Shown here one piece after another: positions 1 through 4,916 of a DNA stretch of 5,783 nucleotides; position 1 is the stretch's first letter; each line of letters starts with the position of its first letter. Position numbers and translations under genes: made by a program. Source of the DNA: Jiangellaceae bacterium (GTDB taxonomy: Bacteria > Actinomycetota > Actinomycetes > Jiangellales > Jiangellaceae); NCBI GenBank assembly GCA_030146385.1, contig JASLBX010000305.1:1-5783 (forward strand), given 5' to 3'. The notes beneath the pieces are model-generated. The model ran no database searches. It was given only the letters and a program-made list of their open reading frames with translations, and was not told where the DNA came from.

Positions 1-156
1 CGACCTGCCCGTGCTCGTCGTCGACGCCCCCCGGTCTTGCCGTTGGTGCCGGTGACGCCGAGCATCAGCAGGTCGTCCGCGGGCCGTCCGTAGATAGCGG
101 CGGCGAGCTCACCCAGGCGCGACCGGGGGGCGTCGACGACGAGCACGGGCAGGTCG
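1..156. repeat. Perfect 36-bp inverted repeat at the window edge, probable fold-back chimera
   Basis: Bases 1-36 are the exact reverse complement of bases 121-156, with an 84-base spacer. The inner copy (121-156) sits in good murE coding sequence and encodes the stretch around LPVLVVDAPRS. The outer copy, read in the murE frame, gives GGRRRRARAG directly after GTNGKT, where MurE proteins normally continue with further Thr residues and a helix. The four bases GGTC at 33-36 fit both the murE sequence and the repeat, so they look like microhomology at a junction. I infer an assembly or amplification artefact rather than a biological repeat. Confidence 0.85.
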
Positions 157-449
157 GTGTCGAGTTGGACGGCGCCGTCGGAATCGGTCAGGATCGCCAC
201 CGCACCATCGGCCTCGGCCTGTGCCGCGAACCGCACGCCGTGCGTCAGCGCACCGGGCAGTGCGGCGAAAAGGTCGCCGGGCTGCACCTTGCGCGAGTCG
301 TGGGTGACGCCGGTGACCGCCGCGTCACCAGCGGAAGCGGCGACGCCGAGCGCCTGCGCGATCTCGCTGAGGAGCCGCGGCGTCACTTGCTGGGGACGCA
401 ACGGCGGGCGGGAGGGCACCCCGCAGAGGGTACTGGACCACCCACCCAC
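1..449 (-). CDS. murE: UDP-N-acetylmuramoyl-tripeptide synthetase MurE, N-terminal part (partial)
   Basis: MurE is the cytoplasmic ATP-dependent Mur ligase that adds the third residue (meso-diaminopimelate or lysine) to UDP-MurNAc-L-Ala-D-Glu. Only the N-terminal UMP-binding domain and the start of the ATP-binding domain are present. The MurE signature DSRKVQPGDLFAALPG is at about residues 51-66, and the nucleotide-binding loop GTNGKT at 134-139. I chose the GTG at 449-447 because a strong Shine-Dalgarno run (GGGAGGGGAG, 466-457) lies 7 bases upstream. An alternative GTG at 419-417 has no such site. Reliable sequence ends at about position 33: the last ten codons come from the inverted repeat at the edge and do not look like MurE. 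Substrate choice cannot be judged because the C-terminal domain is missing. The gene follows ftsI by 70 bases on the same strand, the usual dcw order. Confidence 0.93.
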   Translation of the reverse strand, partial: MGGWSSTLCGVPSRPPLRPQQVTPRLLSEIAQALGVAASAGDAAVTGVTHDSRKVQPGDLFAALPGALTHGVRFAAQAEADGAVAILTDSDGAVQLDTDLPVLVVDAPRSRLGELAAAIYGRPADDLLMLGVTGTNGKTGGRRRRARAG

Positions 450-456
450 GAGAGCA

Positions 457-466
457 CTCCCCTCCC
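457..466 (-). promoter_or_regulatory. Ribosome binding site of murE
   Basis: The minus strand reads GGGAGGGGAG, then 7 bases (TGCTCTC), then GTG. This decides the murE start at 449 over the GTG thirty bases downstream. Confidence 0.7.
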
Positions 467-519
467 TCTCGCGTGATCACGTCGGCTTGGCGGATTACGA
501 CCCGGCAGAGCCGAAATGA

Positions 520-2724
520 TCAGCTGTCGCTGGCGAAGATCGTGACCTCGGGCGGCTCGGTCCCCGACGGGACGACCCCCGCCCGGGCCAGCGCGAACTC
601 GAGGATGCTGGAGAACACTGGGCCGGCAACCGCGCCGCCGGACCGTCCCTGCTTGGGGTCGAAGACCGATACCGCCACCGCGTACTTGGGATCGTCCGCC
701 GGCGCGAAGCCGACGAACGACACGTCGACCTTGCCGCTGTAACAGCCGCACGCCGGGTCGACGGCCTGTGCGGTACCGGTCTTGCCGGCGACCCGGAAGC
801 CGTCCACCGTCACCTTGTTCCCGGTTCCGTCCGGCCCCATGACGCCTTCGAGCATTGTCGTGACGGCTCCCGCCGTCTCCTCGCTGATCACCCGCTCCGG
901 TTCCGCAGCCACCACCGACTGCGACTGACCGTCCGCGTCAATCACCGTGTCGATCAGCCGGGGCGGCATGCGAACACCGCCGTTGGCGATCGTCGCGTAG
1001 GCGGAGGCCAGCTGGACGGTGTTCATCGAGATGCCCTGCCCGAACGACGCGAAATCACGATTCAGGTCGGTCCACTCTTCGGGCAACCGCCCAGAGGCCT
1101 CCGCCGGCAGCCCGAGATTCGGCCTTGCTCCCAGCCCGAAGGCCTCCATGTACTTCCCGAACGTGTCCGGGCTGAGCCGCTCGGACGCCAGGATCGTCCC
1201 GACGTTGCTCGACTTGGCGACGATGCCCGACAGGGTCATGTCCTCCTGCGGGTGGTTGTAGTAGTCGTTGATGGTCAGGTCGGCGCGCTTGATGTTGTCG
1301 GGCACCGAGAACACCGTGGCCGGCCCGGCCATCCCCTCCTCGATGACGGCCGAAACACTGAGTGCCTTGAGGACCGAACCCGGCTCGTATGTGTCCTCCA
1401 CGGCCGGGTTTCCGCCGCCGGAGGTAGAGCTCGGATCGTTCGGATCGGTGATCGGTGCCGAGGCCATGGCCACGATCTCGCCGGTCTCGATGTCGATCAC
1501 GACGGCGTTTCCCCCACGCGCCTTGGCCGTCTTGACCTGCTCAGACAGCACCTGTTCGGCATGCCATTGCAGGTCACGATCGATGGTGAGCTGGAGCCCC
1601 CCACCCGGAACGGCTCGGTCGTGGCTTCCGCCGGTCAGCGGGATCCGTGCCCCGCCGCGCGCGACCTGGTAGGCCAGCTCGCCGTCCTCACCGGCGAGAT
1701 GTTCGTCCCGCGAAAGTTCCAGCCCGGCGAGCCCCGTGCCCTCGGCGCCGACGAACCCGACGATGTTGCCGGCGACCGATCCGGCCGGATAGGTGCGCTC
1801 GGCGGTCGGTTCGCTGTAGATGCCCTTGAGTCGCAGCTCGCTGATGGCACGCCAGGTCTCAGGCGTCACCTTGCGGGCCAGCACGCGGTACCGTCTGTCG
1901 CCCGTCAGTTCGTCCTGGATGTCCTTGGCGTTTTCGTCCAGGAGCTCCTCGAGTTGCAGGGCGTACGCGGCGACGTTGCCCTCGTCCGCGATCAGCTGCT
2001 GGTCGACGACGATGTCGTAGGCCTCGACCGACTGAGCCAGGGGCTGGCCGTTGCGGTCCAGGATCGCCCCGCGTAGCGCGGGCACGGCGACGGTCTGCAT
2101 GCGACTGCTGCGCGCCTCAGCGGCGTAGCTGGACGCGTCCAACCCCTGCAACTGGATCAGGCGTCCAGAGAGGAGCGACAGGACGACGAACACCACGATC
2201 AGCGATGCGTGCAGGCGTTTGCGTGGGTCGGCGAGGCGTACCGTCCGGGGCGGTCGCCGGGGCTTTGCCGGACGGGGTGGCGGGGCCGGACGTGCCGGCC
2301 GTGGAGGTCTCGCCGGTTTGGAACGGCCCGTCGGCCGGCGCGCCGAGCTCGCGCCCGCTCCATTCGTTGTGGCACGACTCGACGTCTGGCCGGCACCCGT
2401 CGCCGAGCGAGTGCCGGTCGCCGAGCGGGCTTTGCTCGGAGCACGGGTGCCGCGCGAAGCCTTTGGTTCCGCGGTTGCGGCGCGTCCGCTCGCGCGTGCG
2501 GTGGTGCCGGCCGCCGGAGCCTTCGACCGCCAAGCCGGCGACTTCCGGCCGGTCGCCCGGCTCGGTTCCGACGGCTTCGTCCGGGCCTTTCTCGCCTGGC
2601 CGGCCGACGGGCTCGCGCCCGACCGCCGCCGCTCCGGAGCCGCCGTCTTCGATCCGGCGCCGGACTGTCGCGTACCCGAGCGAGGCACCCCTTTCGATCC
2701 TGGCCCTCGCCGATCGCGGTCCAT
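520..2724 (-). CDS. ftsI: Septal peptidoglycan transpeptidase FtsI (class B penicillin-binding protein, PBP3/PbpB)
   Basis: FtsI cross-links septal peptidoglycan as D,D-transpeptidase, working with the glycosyltransferase FtsW in the divisome. The 734-residue protein has a cytoplasmic tail (1-170) rich in Ala, Arg, Pro, Ser and Lys, one membrane anchor (about 171-190), a PBP dimerisation domain beginning with RGAILDRNGQPLA (218-230), and the transpeptidase domain. All three catalytic motifs are intact: S450-V-L-K453 (acylated serine), S505-S-N507, and K648-T-G650 followed by TAQ. Two cysteines, C659 and C661, follow the KTG motif. The ATG overlaps the ftsL stop as TAATG, with GGAGG 7 bases upstream. 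No alternative ATG occurs before the membrane segment, so the long tail appears genuine. The length is above that of proteobacterial FtsI (just under 600 residues), and the tail accounts for the excess. A SpoVD/PBP2-like role is possible from sequence alone, but the position between ftsL and murE supports FtsI. Confidence 0.96.
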   Translation of the reverse strand: MDRDRRGPGSKGVPRSGTRQSGAGSKTAAPERRRSGASPSAGQARKARTKPSEPSRATGRKSPAWRSKAPAAGTTARASGRAATAEPKASRGTRAPSKARSATGTRSATGAGQTSSRATTNGAGASSARRPTGRSKPARPPRPARPAPPPRPAKPRRPPRTVRLADPRKRLHASLIVVFVVLSLLSGRLIQLQGLDASSYAAEARSSRMQTVAVPALRGAILDRNGQPLAQSVEAYDIVVDQQLIADEGNVAAYALQLEELLDENAKDIQDELTGDRRYRVLARKVTPETWRAISELRLKGIYSEPTAERTYPAGSVAGNIVGFVGAEGTGLAGLELSRDEHLAGEDGELAYQVARGGARIPLTGGSHDRAVPGGGLQLTIDRDLQWHAEQVLSEQVKTAKARGGNAVVIDIETGEIVAMASAPITDPNDPSSTSGGGNPAVEDTYEPGSVLKALSVSAVIEEGMAGPATVFSVPDNIKRADLTINDYYNHPQEDMTLSGIVAKSSNVGTILASERLSPDTFGKYMEAFGLGARPNLGLPAEASGRLPEEWTDLNRDFASFGQGISMNTVQLASAYATIANGGVRMPPRLIDTVIDADGQSQSVVAAEPERVISEETAGAVTTMLEGVMGPDGTGNKVTVDGFRVAGKTGTAQAVDPACGCYSGKVDVSFVGFAPADDPKYAVAVSVFDPKQGRSGGAVAGPVFSSILEFALARAGVVPSGTEPPEVTIFASDS
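2399..2434. repeat. 18-bp tandem repeat inside the ftsI tail
   Basis: The plus strand has GTCGCCGAGCG at 2399-2409 and again at 2417-2427, a period of 18 bases. It encodes the six-residue repeat RSATGT RSATGA in the disordered N-terminal tail of FtsI. It suggests the tail grew partly by local duplication. Confidence 0.6.
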
Positions 2725-3104
2725 TAGCCGTCCTCCGCGGCGGAGGCGTCCTCCAGCACCAGGTACTGGCGCTCTTCCGCCGGGACCATGCCCAGGGCGT
2801 CGGCCCGCTTGGCCAGCTCCTCAGGGGAGGCCTGCTGAGCCACCGACTGCGACAGCTCAGCGTGGCGGTCTCGGAGCAACCGGGTCTCCTGCTCCAGGTC
2901 GCGGAGCTCGAACGAGCTCTGCTGCAAGTTGGTGTTCAGCAGGAGCAGCCCGACCAGACCGGCACCCAGCAAGAACAGGACCAGAACGACGAACGGCGCG
3001 CGCCGCGCACTGGACCGGCCACCCGGCAGCACCCGTAGTCCTGGCCGGGCGGCGCTGACCGGAGCGACGGCCGGGCGATCTCTGCGTGCGGCAGCGGAGC
3101 TCAT
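2724..3104 (-). CDS. ftsL: FtsL-type septum formation protein
   Basis: This is a 126-residue bitopic membrane protein. It has a short basic cytoplasmic N-terminus (1-35, many Arg and Ala), one hydrophobic segment (about 36-56, APFVVLVLF through GLLLL), then an extracytoplasmic stretch (57-95) with heptad-like Leu spacing and many Glu, Arg and Gln, typical of the FtsL/DivIC coiled coil. A short acidic C-terminus follows. FtsL proteins bridge FtsB/DivIC and the FtsW-FtsI synthase and activate septal synthesis. Sequence conservation in this family is weak, so the call rests on topology, size and position between rsmH and ftsI. The ATG overlaps the rsmH stop as ATGA, with GGGAGG four bases upstream (3114-3109). 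The stop overlaps the ftsI start by one base, so levels of the two proteins are probably tied. Confidence 0.85.
   Translation of the reverse strand: MSSAAARRDRPAVAPVSAARPGLRVLPGGRSSARRAPFVVLVLFLLGAGLVGLLLLNTNLQQSSFELRDLEQETRLLRDRHAELSQSVAQQASPEELAKRADALGMVPAEERQYLVLEDASAAEDG
2732..2746 (-). promoter_or_regulatory. ftsI ribosome binding site within a small hairpin
   Basis: In the minus-strand mRNA, CCTCCG, a 3-base loop (CCG) and CGGAGG form a 6-bp hairpin. Its 3' arm is the GGAGG Shine-Dalgarno of ftsI, 7 bases before the ATG. The hairpin lies in the last codons of ftsL, and the stop and start overlap as TAATG. Ribosomes finishing ftsL would melt it, so it could enforce translational coupling. 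The fold is read from the sequence. The regulatory role is inferred. Confidence 0.45.
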
Positions 3105-4054
3105 GCTGCCTCCCGAAGTCGCTCGGCGGCCCGCAACTTGGCCGATGCGGCGCGTAGGTTCGCCGCCACCTCTGCCTCGTCCGGCACCTCGGCCCCACGG
3201 GTGAGCAGGCGCAGCGTGGGCCGGTGTTCGGGCAGCTCCACGGGCAGTTCGCGCGGAGCGGTGCTGCGAGCGCCCGCCGCGAACACCCGCTTGGTCAGCC
3301 GGTCCTCGAGCGAGTGGTAGGACAGCACAACGACGCGCCCGCCGATGCCGATCGACTCGACTGCCGCCGGCAGCGCCCGTTCGAGAGTGGCGATCTCGCC
3401 ATTGACTTCGATGCGCAGCGCCTGGAATGTCCGCTTGGCCGGATGGCCGCCGGTGCGTTGCGACCGCGCAGGAATCTCCCGGCGGAGCAGGTCGACCAGC
3501 CGGCCGCTGGTCGAGAAGGGCTCTTGTTGCCGCTCCCGCACGATCGCGGCCGCGATCTTCTTCGCGAAGCGCTCCTCGCCGTAGTCCCTGAGCACCCGGG
3601 TCAGCTCCGTCGCCGAGTAGGTGTTCAGCACCTGCGCCGCCGTCTGGCCAGTGGTCGGATCCATCCGCATATCGAGGGCCGCGTCACGGGCGTAGGCGAA
3701 GCCGCGGGCGTCGTCGTCCAGCTGAAGCGACGATACCCCCAGGTCGAACAGGACTCCCTGGACGCGCCGGAGCGACCGGTCGGCGAGCACCGCCGGCAAC
3801 TCGTCGTACACGGCGTGAACGGTCTCCACGCGGGAGCCGAACCTCGCGAGTCGTTCGCGGGATCGCCGCAGCGCCTCGGGATCGCGGTCGAGGCCGATCA
3901 GCCGGAGCTGCGGACAGCGGTCGAGCACGGCCTCGGCGTGCCCGCCGAGGCCGAGTGTCGCGTCCACCATCACCGCACCGGAGTGCTGGACGGCGGGTTC
4001 CAGCAGGGCGACGACTCGTTCAAGCATCACCGGGACGTGCAGGTCCGATGCCAT
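3101..4054 (-). CDS. rsmH: 16S rRNA (cytosine(1402)-N(4))-methyltransferase RsmH (MraW)
   Basis: RsmH uses S-adenosylmethionine to N4-methylate C1402 in the decoding site of 16S rRNA. The 317-residue length is normal. The N-terminal HVPVMLERV (6-14) is a family hallmark. The SAM-binding motif I is VDATLGLGGHA (30-40), the acidic ribose-binding site is in GLDRDP (54-59), and DLGVSS (104-109) is the catalytic-region motif. Further family blocks are LDMRMDP (127-133), KRTFQALRIEVNGE (207-220) and SYHSLEDR (245-252). The C-terminal NLRAASAKLRAAERL matches the usual ending. The ATG at 4054 is the only plausible start: the nearest in-frame upstream stop is at 4084-4082 with no start codon between. 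Its Shine-Dalgarno is weak (a G-run GGGGGCGAG 8 bases upstream). The gene lies 175 bases downstream of mraZ and overlaps ftsL by four bases. Confidence 0.97.
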   Translation of the reverse strand: MASDLHVPVMLERVVALLEPAVQHSGAVMVDATLGLGGHAEAVLDRCPQLRLIGLDRDPEALRRSRERLARFGSRVETVHAVYDELPAVLADRSLRRVQGVLFDLGVSSLQLDDDARGFAYARDAALDMRMDPTTGQTAAQVLNTYSATELTRVLRDYGEERFAKKIAAAIVRERQQEPFSTSGRLVDLLRREIPARSQRTGGHPAKRTFQALRIEVNGEIATLERALPAAVESIGIGGRVVVLSYHSLEDRLTKRVFAAGARSTAPRELPVELPEHRPTLRLLTRGAEVPDEAEVAANLRAASAKLRAAERLREAA

Positions 4055-4103
4055 GGTCTGCGCTCGCCCCCGATCCTTCGCTCAGCCACTTCTTCGTCGT
4101 CGG

Positions 4104-4117
4104 TGGTCGTACGACCA
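4104..4117. promoter_or_regulatory. 14-bp perfect palindrome in the mraZ-rsmH spacer (candidate operator)
   Basis: TGGTCGTACGACCA is identical on both strands, lying 50 bases upstream of the rsmH start. Perfect dyads of this form (TGG-N8-CCA) suit dimeric regulators such as the GntR or TetR families. No regulator is encoded nearby, so the role is inferred from symmetry and position only. Confidence 0.35.
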
Positions 4118-4148
4118 GGTCCCCGCCCGCTCTCTCCGCTTGCCGGCG

Positions 4149-4174
4149 CCTGGCACCGGGGAAGGTGCGCCAGG
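4149..4174 (-). other. Stem-loop in the mraZ-rsmH spacer
   Basis: CCTGGCACC (4149-4157) and GGTGCGCCAGG (4164-4174) pair over nine bases with a two-base GC bulge and a six-base loop. It would be transcribed between mraZ and rsmH. No T-tract follows on the minus strand, so it is not a classic intrinsic terminator. It might act in mRNA processing or partial attenuation, or be chance structure in GC-rich DNA. Confidence 0.35.
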
Positions 4175-4229
4175 GGCTTGCCGCGCGAGATGCGGGCTGG
4201 AGGCCTCGCCGTACGTCCTCGTCCACAGG

Positions 4230-4661
4230 TCAGAACACGCCGGGTAGCACCTCCTCGGAGATGTCCGCGAACAGCGGCTCCTTCTCGGTCTGGTACGCCT
4301 CCCACGCGGCGGTATCCCAGATCTCCACGCGAGTCATCGCCCCCACGACGGTGCAGTCGCGCTGTAGGCCCGCGTACTCCCGGAGTCCGGGCGGAATCGT
4401 GACCCTGCCCTGCTTGTCGGGAACTTCGGCACTCGCTCCGGCCGCCAGCATGCGGGCGAAGTCGCGGGTGCCCTTGTGCGTGAACGGAGCGGCGCGCAAC
4501 TGCTCGGTGAACCGGGCGAAGTCAGCCTGCGGCCACACGTAGAGGCAGCGCTCTTGCCCTCGTGTGATCACAACGCCCTCCGCCAGGTCCTCCCGGAACT
4601 TCGCGGGGAGAAAGAGCCGCCCCTTGTCGTCCAGGCGCGGGGTGTGCGTGCCGAGAAACAC
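4230..4661 (-). CDS. mraZ: Transcriptional regulator MraZ
   Basis: MraZ is a ring-forming DNA-binding protein of the AbrB/SpoVT fold, usually the first gene of the dcw cluster and a regulator of it. Two tandem halves are visible, each with the family's DxxxR motif: DDKGRLFLPAKFRE (D11, R15) and PDKQGRVTIPPGLRE (D82, R86). I start it at the GTG at 4661-4659. This gives VFLGTHTPRL, the usual MraZ N-terminus, and 143 residues, the common family length, with GGAGG exactly 8 bases upstream. A GTG three codons earlier (4670-4668) overlaps that Shine-Dalgarno and is less likely. The promoter region carries five GTGG boxes, indicating autoregulation. A 175-base spacer separates it from rsmH, which is probably in the same transcript. 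Confidence 0.95.
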   Translation of the reverse strand: MFLGTHTPRLDDKGRLFLPAKFREDLAEGVVITRGQERCLYVWPQADFARFTEQLRAAPFTHKGTRDFARMLAAGASAEVPDKQGRVTIPPGLREYAGLQRDCTVVGAMTRVEIWDTAAWEAYQTEKEPLFADISEEVLPGVF

Positions 4662-4669
4662 AGCCTGCA

Positions 4670-4675
4670 CCTCCC
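4670..4675 (-). promoter_or_regulatory. Ribosome binding site of mraZ
   Basis: The minus strand reads GGGAGG, then GTGCAGGCT, then TTT preceded by the GTG start at 4661. GGAGG (4674-4670) is 8 bases from that GTG. It overlaps the upstream GTG at 4670-4668, which argues against that codon being the start. Confidence 0.7.
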
Positions 4676-4709
4676 ACCCCTGGACGAGCGTAGCCAGCGG
4701 GCTCTTGCT

Positions 4710-4753
4710 CCACTGTCCGCCACTCTACTCCACAATCCACCACGTGCAACCAC
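4710..4753 (-). promoter_or_regulatory. MraZ operator: five GTGG boxes at 10-base period
   Basis: On the minus strand GTGG begins at 4753, 4743, 4733, 4723 and 4713, an exact 10-base spacing. The boxes are GTGGTT, GTGGTG, GTGGAG, GTGGCG and GTGGAG. MraZ is known to bind tandem TGGG- or GTGG-type boxes repeated about one helical turn apart in front of mraZ (three in E. coli). Position, direction and period all match, and the array overlaps the candidate mraZ promoter, which fits autorepression. A sixth, one-base-shifted TGG occurs at 4763-4761. Confidence 0.85.
4722..4749 (-). promoter_or_regulatory. Candidate mraZ promoter
   Basis: On the minus strand TTGCAC (4749-4744) and TAGAGT (4727-4722) are separated by 16 bases, resembling -35 and actinobacterial TAnnnT -10 elements. 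Transcription would start near 4715, giving a leader of about 50 bases. The -35 lies between GTGG boxes 1 and 2 and the -10 overlaps box 4, so bound MraZ would block it. An alternative -10, TACGCT (4692-4687), lacks a good -35. Confidence 0.5.
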
Positions 4754-4789
4754 ATTCGCGCCATTCACATCCCCGCGTGCCCCATCGCG

Positions 4790-4802
4790 CCCCGAATCGG
4801 GG
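4790..4802. promoter_or_regulatory. 13-bp inverted repeat in the divergent moxR-mraZ region
   Basis: CCCCGA, one central base (A), and TCGGGG form a perfect dyad about 37 bases upstream of the MraZ boxes and about 70 upstream of the candidate moxR -10. A second small dyad, CTCCG/CGGAG, follows at 4808-4822. They might bind a regulator of either divergent gene. GC-rich chance symmetry is the alternative. Confidence 0.25.
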
Positions 4803-4848
4803 AACGACTCCGAGCCCCGGAGCGTCGAAAGTTTGCGAGCCGCTTCCG

Positions 4849-4878
4849 TGACTCGAAGTTGGCGGTGGGACGTAGTGT
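4849..4878 (+). promoter_or_regulatory. Weak candidate moxR promoter
   Basis: TGACTC (4849-4854) and TAGTGT (4873-4878) are spaced by 18 bases. The second fits the TAnnnT -10 pattern. The leader would be about 30 bases. Only loose consensus matches support it. Confidence 0.3.
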
Positions 4879-4905
4879 TGAATGGGCGATGCCGGATGGA
4901 CCCGC

Positions 4906-4911
4906 AGGAGG
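4906..4911 (+). promoter_or_regulatory. Ribosome binding site of moxR
   Basis: AGGAGG is followed by five bases (AACGT) and then GTG at 4917. An ATG seven codons earlier (4896) has no Shine-Dalgarno, so the GTG is preferred. Confidence 0.7.
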
Positions 4912-4916
4912 AACGT

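Noticed and set aside
472..481. 10-bp palindrome CGTGATCACG in the ftsI-murE spacer
   Set aside because: It is short, has no associated promoter elements or repeats, and is easily expected by chance.
450..519. Possible separate promoter for murE
   Set aside because: No convincing -35/-10 pair is present in the 70-base spacer. Read-through from ftsI is simpler.
1252..2076. Long plus-strand open frame of 274 codons opposite ftsI
   Set aside because: It lies wholly antisense to the conserved dimerisation and transpeptidase regions of ftsI. Its Val/Asp/Arg-rich product has no recognisable motif. High-GC DNA commonly gives such shadow frames.
2205..3058. Overlapping plus-strand frames opposite the ftsI tail and ftsL
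   Set aside because: They are Arg/Pro/Ala-rich shadows of biased GC-rich codons, with no convincing ribosome site or domain.
4027..4305. Minus-strand small frame spanning the mraZ-rsmH spacer
   Set aside because: It overlaps the end of mraZ and the start of rsmH in another frame. It has no family features, so the spacer is better read as non-coding.
3224..4402. Plus-strand open frame of 392 codons opposite rsmH and mraZ
   Set aside because: It is antisense to two well-conserved genes with intact motifs, and its product shows no domain or membrane pattern.
4476..4916. Upstream extension of the moxR frame by 147 codons
   Set aside because: The extension crosses mraZ antisense and the divergent control region. 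The Shine-Dalgarno at 4906-4911 and the onset of MoxR-like sequence support the GTG at 4917.
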